Positions 1 to 5,992 of a stretch of DNA of 10,684 nt are shown piece by piece. The stretch's first letter is position 1; each line of letters begins with the position of its first letter. A program made the position numbers and the translations under genes. This DNA is from Chlamydiales bacterium. Lineage in GTDB: Bacteria; Chlamydiota; Chlamydiia; Chlamydiales; FEN-1388. Under the pieces are notes generated by a model. It worked only from the letters and a program-made list of their open reading frames with translations, did not search any database and was not told the DNA's origin. The stretch spans positions 1 to 10,684 of the forward strand of contig JAJFUY010000216.1 in the NCBI GenBank assembly GCA_021372185.1. Reading direction: 5' to 3'.

Positions 1-87
1 CAAACCCTTTTTTCCATCCAGCGCCGCATCTTTGAGCTAGAATACCCCTTCGTCACCGTCCCAATCTACATCCACGAAGAAACTTGA
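1..87 (+). CDS. 3' end of an unidentified protein-coding gene (partial)
   Basis: Frame 1 is open from the first base to a TGA at 85-87 and encodes 28 residues ending in IYIHEET. The fragment is too short to name. It is treated as a real gene end because its codons are C-rich at third positions, like the 3' ends of other + strand genes here, and because the palindromic element at 114-320 starts 27 bp after the stop, as it does behind other genes in the window. It is convergent with the minus-strand gene ending at 330. The start lies outside the window. Confidence 0.55.
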   Translation, partial: QTLFSIQRRIFELEYPFVTVPIYIHEET

Positions 88-113
88 AAAACCTAAAGCA
101 GAGAGCATAATTC

Positions 114-320
114 TTGTTTTAGAGCCCTTCAGGGCGACTGAATGAAGCCCACCGTAACCGCAGGGAACGGTGGGTAAAAGGATAAAACCATCAGAGCCCA
201 TCTGAGGGCGATTCAATCTCGTGATTCAATCGCCCTCAGATGGGCTCCAAGAATATTTCTATCTATCCCACCGTTCCCTTCGGTCACAGTGGGCTCCGTT
301 CATTCGCCCTGAAGGGCTCT
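114..320. repeat. Nested palindromic repeat element, copy 1 (complete)
   Basis: This is a long imperfect inverted repeat built of three nested modules. The outer arms, 121-136 and 305-320, are perfect 16-bp complements. The middle arms, about 146-174 and 267-295, pair with a few mismatches. The inner arms, 194-213 and 228-247, are perfect 20-bp complements around a 14-nt loop. Each arm also folds locally: GCCCTTCAGGGC in the outer module, CCCACCGT (148-155) with ACGGTGGG (167-174) in the middle, and GCCC/GGGC in the inner module. Copy 3 at 10638 matches positions 114-160 at 40 of 47 bases. The core AAAACCATCAGAGCC (184-198) recurs exactly at 6074-6088 in copy 2. It lies between two convergent gene ends, 10 bp from the stop at 330-332. 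It could act as a bidirectional 3'-end structure or be a non-autonomous mobile repeat. No T-run follows it on either strand, so a classic intrinsic terminator is not supported. Confidence 0.85.
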
Positions 321-329
321 TAGAAAGAG

Positions 330-1856
330 TTACTGCGCATTTATGAGCAGCGGAGCTATAAACGGAAGCGCATCTTTATTGATGTGAGGATGTGATCCAT
401 TTATGGCCGTGGATATAAGGGAATTTACCGTGATGCCGATCGCATTTTTTGTTTGTGAGAGCAGGTCTGTAATCTTTTGTAGGGCAGTTTGTTGCTCTGC
501 ATCGTTAAAGCGGCCAGAATCATGGCACTCTTTTACGATGGCAGAAAACGCATCTACGTTATGCTGTAGGCCTGCTAAGCTATTTAAGCGATCTGCACCA
601 AAAAAGGCTTCTTTAAGCTCAATTTTTCTAGCAGCTACTAGCGGCATCGTTATATCTGGGATCGCACCACTTGTGTCATCAGCAAAGCGGTGATACTTTG
701 CTAAAAAGCCATCTGCATCTCTTTTAATTACATCAACACGCGCTGTAATACTCTCTAGCAGAGCTTTTTGAGATACAATCGGTTGCTTTACAAATTGGCT
801 GATACGCTGTAACACAAGGGCATGCATCTTTTTATCTTCTGATATTTTTTTACTGCAGGCCAAAAATACCCAGAATTCAAAATCTGAGATAAAGCAGTCT
901 TTAGTCCAGCTTGTTGTGCCTTGAGTATAGCGTGGAAGCTGGCCAAACATCTTTTTAGCGTAGGCAAAAAATGATTCGTCATCTACTTGATTTTCAACTA
1001 AAGCCTCTCCAAACCCTACTAAGAATAGCTTTCGTTTTACATCGTCATTAGTCGGCTCTTGCTGTAAAAGCATAAGAAGATGGCTTCTGGCTTCTGGATA
1101 TCTTTTAAGTTCAAGCAAGCAGTCAGCTTTTAAAGAATCAAGCACAGATCGTGTCGGCTTATTTTTAACATTTTCAACCGGGAATAGACCTATCTTAGCT
1201 TCTTCAATTTCTGCTAATGCTTGGGTAAAATCCCCGCCGCTTACCATAGCCTGGATTTCCTTTACCTTTACGTCATGACGCGTTGGGTGCGCCCGTAAAA
1301 AGGTGGCATAGTGAGCACGAGACACAGCAAACGCTTTTTGCGCATAGTAGCAATCGGCTAAACCCTCTAGATGAAGTGTAGATGATGGGTCAAGCTTGCC
1401 AATTTTTTCATACAGCTGCACGCAGTTCATGCTTGACTGAGGGGTAAATTCTTTAATTTTAGAAAGAGCTAATAGTTCACGCTGTGTGATTTTTGTGATG
1501 CAGGCATTAATATCGCTTGTGGCTCTATGAACGGCTTGGCGTTCCTTACCAAGCTGGCCGCATAAAAAGTGAAGACCCAATTTATCACAGATTTTTACAG
1601 CATGCCACCAGGGGCGTGCAGCAAATTTGGCATCAATTTCTTGCGTAAAGGTATCACAGTCTTGACGGAGTTTAGTAATTGAAGTCGAAAGGTCATTTAA
1701 CCAAGTAATTTTTTGAGATAAGTCTACAGGAGAGATTTGTGATCCTTCCAAAATGCGACGACGAAGCTCTGTAATCGAATTCATAGTCGGTCTTTCATTG
1801 AGAACTGGTGCTTGATGCCCAACTGCTACAACTGCTGAACCAATAGAAAATGACAT
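330..1856 (-). CDS. Hypothetical 508-residue protein with TPR-like helical repeats
   Basis: I do not recognise this protein. It is predicted to be soluble, with no convincing signal peptide or membrane segment. Residues about 25-75 and 100-135 are charged, helix-forming stretches. Residues about 158-190 and 236-268 resemble tetratricopeptide repeats: the pattern LADCYYAQKAFAVSRAHY and, later, ADCLLELKRYPEARSHLLML, each followed by a proline-containing turn. A segment at 202-220 may be another helix pair. The C-terminal 240 residues show no motif I can name. TPR scaffolds usually bind other proteins, so a chaperone or effector-like role is possible but unproven. The ATG at 1854-1856 is chosen because TAAGGAGT sits 4 nt upstream on the minus strand. 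A second Met, at codon 25, lacks a good ribosome site. The gene lies 63 bp downstream of the phosphatase gene on the same strand and could be cotranscribed with it. Confidence 0.8.
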   Translation of the reverse strand: MSFSIGSAVVAVGHQAPVLNERPTMNSITELRRRILEGSQISPVDLSQKITWLNDLSTSITKLRQDCDTFTQEIDAKFAARPWWHAVKICDKLGLHFLCGQLGKERQAVHRATSDINACITKITQRELLALSKIKEFTPQSSMNCVQLYEKIGKLDPSSTLHLEGLADCYYAQKAFAVSRAHYATFLRAHPTRHDVKVKEIQAMVSGGDFTQALAEIEEAKIGLFPVENVKNKPTRSVLDSLKADCLLELKRYPEARSHLLMLLQQEPTNDDVKRKLFLVGFGEALVENQVDDESFFAYAKKMFGQLPRYTQGTTSWTKDCFISDFEFWVFLACSKKISEDKKMHALVLQRISQFVKQPIVSQKALLESITARVDVIKRDADGFLAKYHRFADDTSGAIPDITMPLVAARKIELKEAFFGADRLNSLAGLQHNVDAFSAIVKECHDSGRFNDAEQQTALQKITDLLSQTKNAIGITVNSLISTAINGSHPHINKDALPFIAPLLINAQ

Positions 1857-1884
1857 AACTACTCCTTAATTAATAGTAAGGAGT
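1857..1884 (-). promoter_or_regulatory. Ribosome-binding site inside a hairpin, leader of the 508-residue gene
   Basis: Read on the minus strand, the leader contains ACTCCTTA, an 8-nt loop (CTATTAAT), then TAAGGAGT, followed by AGTT and the ATG. The two 8-mers (1877-1884 and 1861-1868 on the + strand) are perfect complements. The 3' arm is the Shine-Dalgarno itself. If transcribed, the hairpin would hide the ribosome site completely, and its 5' arm imitates the anti-Shine-Dalgarno of 16S rRNA. Whether the transcript includes the 5' arm is unknown. Readthrough from the phosphatase gene would include it. Confidence 0.5.
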
Positions 1885-1919
1885 AATTTTATTACAGGCT
1901 TTGTATATTTACAATGTTT

Positions 1920-2921
1920 TTAGCTTGTTGCCTTTATTTTGTCGTAATAATCAGACAACACACTGTAGAGCTGAACCAGCTGCTCTTGAGCCCCAATAAT
2001 TCCACGTCTTTGTTTACGGAAAGAATAGATAACTTCTGGGATGTTTACCTCTATGTCATCAAGGGCAACACCTTGGGCGAGCTGCGCATCAACATAGCGT
2101 CGTAAATATAAACTTACTGCAATTGTGCCCGATCTTCCAGCTCCGCCTTTACAGTTAATCGCTACTGGCACTTGCGGATCAGGGCTAAGCTCATAAATCC
2201 TATCAAGTAAAGTGTTTAAAAGATCCTCGCACGGCATGCCGCTCTTATCGCGCCAGCCTTCGTAGTGAAGGTGTGTAAATTCTCGGCCATCACTTGTTGC
2301 TAAAGTAGTTTCTATGATTTGAGGTATAGTATTACGATGAGACTTTTCTTTCACTTGCAAAACCTGGCTATACAAATGCGAAATCGTCACGTCATCACGT
2401 AGCACCACGTTTTTTAAAACTTTTCTTGTCCAAAAGTTATTCTTTCTACTTTTCACTTCTCGCGACTGGAGCGCCGATACAAACACCACAACATTATCAG
2501 CCAAGGCTGCATCAAAGTAATCTCTCAACTCCTTAGAATTTTTGGGGCAACACGCAATGATAAAGTACTGCCCATCCATCTGAACGTCACTTGCATTGAC
2601 ATATAAGCCCTTAAACTGGCGGCCTGTGCGGTTCACATCAAATGGCGCATGGTACTTACTAGCAATGTCTTTAAACTTTTCCGCCGTTTTATACGTAAGG
2701 GCCAAGATGCTCTTATCATATTCTACACGGTATCTAATCTCATTATAGAGCTCTTCTGCCTGATCGTAGGAGTTCGCGCTCAGTTTTTTTGCCTTTTTCT
2801 TAAGATCATGCAACTTACAGGTTTCTTTAGGAAAAAGATGAGGCTTATCTTTGGCATCTAACACACAGATTTGCAAAATGAGAAGGAGAAGCGCACCAAA
2901 ATAGCGCTGAAATGCGGTCAT
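1920..2921 (-). CDS. Exported eukaryotic-type protein tyrosine phosphatase, 333 residues
   Basis: This is predicted to dephosphorylate phosphotyrosine in proteins. Residues 1-23 form a signal peptide (basic start, hydrophobic core LLLLILQICV, likely cleavage near LDA). Residues about 85-328 follow the classical PTP fold order: a KY-APFD segment at 89-95 like the phosphotyrosine loop (Y90), YVNAS at 107-111, FIIACCP at 120-126, HYEGWRDKSGMP at 219-230 as the general-acid loop, and INCKGGAGRSGT at 255-266 as the Cys-x5-Arg loop with nucleophile C257 and R263. The final motif RKQRRGIIGAQEQL (302-315) matches the Q loop. Three usual residues differ: His before the Cys is Asn256, WPD is W223-R-D225, and the first Q-loop glutamine aligns with Gly310. 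Cys, Arg and the acid Asp are kept, so activity is plausible. The start ATG is preceded by a weak GGTGA. As an exported PTP in an apparent intracellular bacterium it is a candidate effector acting on host proteins, but its secretion route and target are unknown. Confidence 0.88.
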   Translation of the reverse strand: MTAFQRYFGALLLLILQICVLDAKDKPHLFPKETCKLHDLKKKAKKLSANSYDQAEELYNEIRYRVEYDKSILALTYKTAEKFKDIASKYHAPFDVNRTGRQFKGLYVNASDVQMDGQYFIIACCPKNSKELRDYFDAALADNVVVFVSALQSREVKSRKNNFWTRKVLKNVVLRDDVTISHLYSQVLQVKEKSHRNTIPQIIETTLATSDGREFTHLHYEGWRDKSGMPCEDLLNTLLDRIYELSPDPQVPVAINCKGGAGRSGTIAVSLYLRRYVDAQLAQGVALDDIEVNIPEVIYSFRKQRRGIIGAQEQLVQLYSVLSDYYDKIKATS

Positions 2922-2998
2922 AAGTCACCAAAATATATATATTTGTTGTACCTTTTAAAGCTGTTTTGGTAAAGAAGAAAATATTAGAGGTAATGACG
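2922..2998. promoter_or_regulatory. Divergent promoter region between phosphatase and membrane-protein operon
   Basis: These 77 bp separate divergently transcribed genes and must hold at least the leaders of both. They include an alternating AT tract at 2932-2943 suited to promoter melting, and a 7-bp inverted repeat, ACCAAAA (2927-2933) and TTTTGGT (2964-2970), spaced by 30 bp. No convincing -35/-10 pair can be assigned on either strand, so this is called from layout and composition only. Confidence 0.35.
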
Positions 2999-3490
2999 AT
3001 GAAATCATTCTTAATTTGGTGCAAAAAAGAATTTATCCGCATGCTGCCGGTATCTCTATTTTTTCTGGTGGCGTTTTCACTTGTAGATGCCACTGACCGC
3101 ATCGTGAACAAACACTCTCTTACCACCTATAGCTTTTTATCGTGCGTAGTTGACGCCTTAATTATGGGCAAAATTGTCCTCATTGCCGATAGCCTAAAGC
3201 TCATAAAGCTCTGCGAGCATAAACCCCTTGTCTGGGTAACATTGTGGAAGTCTTTTTTTTATGTAATCTGCAGCATGGTTTTACGCCTAGCTGAACATAG
3301 CATCCCCGCCATAGTCCAGGGGCAAAGCATGCAGCAAATCTTCATGCAGATACAAGAACATGTAGACCGCCCCCTCTTTTGGATTGCTCAGTGCTGGCTT
3401 GCCTACCTCTTTATAATTTTTGTAGGCTATCGTGAGCTTGTTATGGCAATAGGTACATCCAGGTTCAAATCTCTCTTTTTTAAAAAATGA
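2999..3490 (+). CDS. Small four-helix integral membrane protein, 163 residues
   Basis: The function is unknown. Four hydrophobic stretches are visible, at about residues 13-32, 44-64, 76-96 and 125-150, separated by short charged loops such as KLIKLCEHKP (67-76). The protein ends in a basic tail, RFKSLFFKK. Family-like features I can see are the acidic residues next to membrane segments (D30, D52, D64, E99) and the WVTLWKSFFY segment; I have no named family for it. A TTG-initiated reading from 2966 is open, but the ATG at 2999 is preferred because AGAGG lies 8 nt upstream, while the in-frame ATG at 2993 is only 2 nt from that site. The gene leads a + strand cluster, with 41 bp to the next start, and diverges from the phosphatase gene. 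A run of eight T at 3253-3260 lies in the third membrane segment. Confidence 0.82.
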   Translation: MKSFLIWCKKEFIRMLPVSLFFLVAFSLVDATDRIVNKHSLTTYSFLSCVVDALIMGKIVLIADSLKLIKLCEHKPLVWVTLWKSFFYVICSMVLRLAEHSIPAIVQGQSMQQIFMQIQEHVDRPLFWIAQCWLAYLFIIFVGYRELVMAIGTSRFKSLFFKK

Positions 3491-3531
3491 TAAGTTGTTA
3501 GATTGTTCGGGCATGATACAGGAGTTTATGT

Positions 3532-4716
3532 ATGCTACATGTCCGCAATTTGCTGCTCTTTGCTTTTATCATCCTCATCCCTCAAGGCCTCTATAGTGCC
3601 GAGGATAAGCCAAAAACTGTCTGCCTCAACATGATTGTAAAAAACGAAAGTGCAGTCATAGAGCGCTGTTTAGAATCTGTACTGCCGCTTATTGACTACT
3701 GGGTGATCTCAGATACTGGGTCTACAGATGGCACACAGCAAATTATTAAAGACTACATGAAGTCAAAAAATATTCCTGGAGAGCTCCATGAGCGTCCCTG
3801 GAAAAACTTTGGCCACAACCGCAACGAAGCCCTAAAGCTTGCTCATGGCAAGGCTGACTATGTCATGTTTATTGACGCTGATGAATACCTCACCTACGAT
3901 GCAGACTTTGTAAAACCAAAATTAGATAAAGACTACTACTACTTTATCCTCACCTGGCCCGGCTCTCAGTGGAAAAAGGTTTCGCTCATTAACAACCACC
4001 TCGACTGGAAATGGGAAGGCGTACTACATGAAGTGATTGCACCACCCTATGAGCGCACCTTTGACACCATAAAAGGCATGGTAAATAACTACACTGTTGA
4101 TGGCGCACGCTCAAAAGACCCTAAAAAATGGGAAAATGACGCAAAAGTGTTAGAAGATGCTCTAAAAGATGATCCTAATAACACCCGCTACATATTCTAC
4201 TTAGCCAAAACCTACACCAACGCCGAAAATAAGCAAAAGGCGCTCGAAAACTATCAAAAACGTGCTGACATGGCTCATGGAGCTAATGACTCTGAAGCCT
4301 TTTTATCGATGCTTGAAGTTGCCAAAATCCAAGAAGAGCTAAAAATGCCCTCAGATGTAGTTATTGCAAGCTATAAAAGAGCCTGTACCTATGCACGAGT
4401 GCGCGCTGAGGCCTACTACTACTTGGCACGCTACTACAGGTCAATTGGCGATAATGAACGCTGCTATTTAGTGGCCTGTCTTGGCAATACCCTCCCTTTA
4501 GCTGACGATCTACTTTGGATTGAAGAATGGATCTATAATCATGGACTTCTCATGGAAATGTCAGTGTCTTCATACTGGATTGGCAAATACAAAGAATGCC
4601 AAGAAGCAAGCCTGGCTTTATTAAACGCTAAAGACGTACCAGATAACTATAGAGACTGCGCCATTCAAAATTTAGGATTTGCCAATGCAAAGCTGCTTGA
4701 ACAAATTTGCCAGTAG
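3532..4716 (+). CDS. Exported GT-A (family 2-like) glycosyltransferase with helical-repeat C-terminus
   Basis: This is predicted to transfer a sugar from a nucleotide-sugar donor. Residues 1-23 are a signal peptide with likely cleavage after GLYSA. Residues about 28-170 form a GT-A domain: CLNMIVKNES (31-40), VISDTGSTDGT (58-68) with the donor-binding Asp61, ERPWKNFGHNRNEAL (87-101), the metal-binding FIDADE (113-118; D115 and D117), and WKWEGVLHE (159-167) near the acceptor site. Residues about 195-390 are alpha-helical with TPR-like repeats (FYLAKTYTNAENKQKALENY, and YYYLARYYRSIGDNERCYLVA), a common tail in this family that may hold the acceptor. The start is fixed by AGGAG (3520-3524), 7 nt upstream. 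The next gene overlaps its end. The oddity is the signal peptide: GT2 enzymes normally work on the cytoplasmic side, where the donors are. Alternatives are an uncleaved anchor facing the cytoplasm, or delivery to a host compartment. The enzyme class is sure; the export is likely; the substrate is unknown. Confidence 0.9.
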   Translation: MLHVRNLLLFAFIILIPQGLYSAEDKPKTVCLNMIVKNESAVIERCLESVLPLIDYWVISDTGSTDGTQQIIKDYMKSKNIPGELHERPWKNFGHNRNEALKLAHGKADYVMFIDADEYLTYDADFVKPKLDKDYYYFILTWPGSQWKKVSLINNHLDWKWEGVLHEVIAPPYERTFDTIKGMVNNYTVDGARSKDPKKWENDAKVLEDALKDDPNNTRYIFYLAKTYTNAENKQKALENYQKRADMAHGANDSEAFLSMLEVAKIQEELKMPSDVVIASYKRACTYARVRAEAYYYLARYYRSIGDNERCYLVACLGNTLPLADDLLWIEEWIYNHGLLMEMSVSSYWIGKYKECQEASLALLNAKDVPDNYRDCAIQNLGFANAKLLEQICQ

Positions 4717-5833
4717 CAAATTTTTACTTTTGGTTTTACTTTGCCTCTTTGGACAGATTCAGGCCGAGGAGGTAAAGACGGTGCTTATTCGCACCTATAA
4801 AGTACTTGGAGCCACTCCCTGGGATCCAGACAGCATCAATTCTGGCATCACGGGCTCTGAAGAGGCTGTCATTTATGTGTCTCAAAAGCTTGCCAACTTA
4901 GGCTATAAAGTACTTGTGCTGGGCTATCCGCCAGAAAACTCTGTACATTCTGCAGTTTTTGCAAACCCGCGCTATATTGATGTGCAACAAGACGACCATA
5001 CTCCCGTTGACATAGCCATAGCCTGGCGTGATCCTTTTAGCGCTCATGAGCTAAAAGCTCGAGCAAAACTCGTGTACCTTTGGCCGCATGATACTTGTCA
5101 TGCTCAACTAACAGATGAGATGATTGACAAATTCGATGATGTCTTTTGGCTGTCAAAATGGCAGCGTGAGCAGTGGATGTCTGTGAATCCCCGTTTTGGT
5201 CAATTTACTAATTTTTATGGCAACGGCCTAAACCCAGAACAGTTTTTGCCCATTACCCAAAGAAAAAACCCCTTTTCTTGTATCTACAGCTCAAACTATG
5301 CTCGGGGGTTAAGCGTGCTGTTAGACATCTGGCCAAAAGTAAAAAAGCAGTTTCCTAAAGCCACTTTAGACATATACTACGGCTGGCAGCACTGGGGCCT
5401 TTTAGCTCCAAACCAAGAAAAATATATGCGTGCGCAAGTTGATGTATATGAATTGCTGGATGTGCGAGATCATGGCCTTGTAAGCCACCACGAGCTAAAC
5501 CGCGCCTTTGAAAACACCTCTCTTTGGACCTACCCTTGTATAGCGCCAGAAACATTTTGCATAACGGCCATCCGCGCCCAAATGACCGGCTGCATCCCCG
5601 TCATCATAAACGGCACGGGATTAGCCGAAACAGTACGCCACGGCTACATAGCAAACTCGGCTGATGAATACCTAGCCACCCTCATCAAAGCCATGAAGCA
5701 AGCAGAACAAATCTCTCTTGCCGAGCGCAAACTCATGAAAGACTTTATCCTAGAATCCTACACCTGGGAAAAAATCGCCCAGAAATGGGACGCGCTCTTC
5801 CAAGCCCAAGCCGACAACCAAAAAGCTGCTTAA
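4685..5833 (+). CDS. Exported GT-B (GT4-like) glycosyltransferase, 382 residues
   Basis: Residues 1-27 form a signal peptide (basic N-terminus, LLLVLLCLFG core, IQA cleavage site). The rest resembles a two-lobed GT-B fold. The N-terminal lobe has TGSEEAVIYVSQKLANLGY (56-74), the glycine-rich acceptor-side motif, and LVYLWPHDT (129-137). The linker has NGLNPEQFLP (180-189). The C-terminal donor lobe has FSCIYSSNYARGLSVLLDIWP (197-217), LDIYYGW (228-234) and APETFCITAIRAQMTGCIPV (287-306). In that last motif the family's E-x7-E pattern has Glu289, but Arg297 in place of the second Glu. The ATG at 4685 is chosen over a TTG at 4679 because AGGA (4674-4677) lies 7 nt upstream. It overlaps the preceding glycosyltransferase by 32 bp in another frame, so the two are probably translationally coupled and may act on the same glycan. 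The last third of the gene is strikingly C-rich on the coding strand. Confidence 0.87.
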   Translation: MQSCLNKFASSKFLLLVLLCLFGQIQAEEVKTVLIRTYKVLGATPWDPDSINSGITGSEEAVIYVSQKLANLGYKVLVLGYPPENSVHSAVFANPRYIDVQQDDHTPVDIAIAWRDPFSAHELKARAKLVYLWPHDTCHAQLTDEMIDKFDDVFWLSKWQREQWMSVNPRFGQFTNFYGNGLNPEQFLPITQRKNPFSCIYSSNYARGLSVLLDIWPKVKKQFPKATLDIYYGWQHWGLLAPNQEKYMRAQVDVYELLDVRDHGLVSHHELNRAFENTSLWTYPCIAPETFCITAIRAQMTGCIPVIINGTGLAETVRHGYIANSADEYLATLIKAMKQAEQISLAERKLMKDFILESYTWEKIAQKWDALFQAQADNQKAA

Positions 5834-5851
5834 CTGGCATATGCCTTTTTA

Positions 5852-5992
5852 TGTATTTTTTGCGCTTTTGGGCTTTGGCGTTTTTGCGTTGAATCACGGA
5901 TCACGTACACGTAACTATAGTCAACAGGCATGTGTATGAAAAGCACGATTCAACTAAGAAAACGCAAAAACCCAAAAGCGCAAAAAAATACA
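5852..5992. repeat. Long imperfect inverted repeat of about 44-bp arms downstream of the glycosyltransferase operon
   Basis: The left arm, 5852-5895, begins TGTATTTTTTGCGCTTTTGGG and ends in GTTGAATC. The right arm, 5947-5992, is its imperfect complement: about 21 bp pair at the outer end with one single-base bulge, then a 10-bp block (TTTTTGCGTT) and an 8-bp block (GTTGAATC), with short unpaired patches between. The apical loop is about 51 nt and contains a short tandem ATCACGGATCACG at 5892-5904. It starts 18 bp after the stop codon and its right end touches the next palindromic element. It lacks the CCCAC/GTGGG modules of the other repeats and seems a separate structure. It may help end transcription of the upstream operon. 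Confidence 0.75.

Noticed and set aside
114..320. CRISPR array
   Set aside because: The repeats are inverted and nested, with no regularly spaced direct repeats or spacers.
114..320. tRNA or cloverleaf-type RNA gene in the hairpin cluster
   Set aside because: There is no TTC-loop, anticodon arm of the right size or CCA end, and the stems are far too long.
1885..1919. Terminator between the phosphatase gene and the 508-residue gene
   Set aside because: Only a 5-bp TTGTA/TACAA stem is present and it is too weak to call.
2966..2998. TTG start giving an 11-residue longer membrane protein
   Set aside because: No ribosome site precedes TTG 2966, while ATG 2999 has AGAGG at good spacing.
2845..3126. 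Minus-strand 93-codon frame across the divergent promoter
   Set aside because: It overlaps both the phosphatase 5' end and the membrane-protein gene and shows no protein-like composition.
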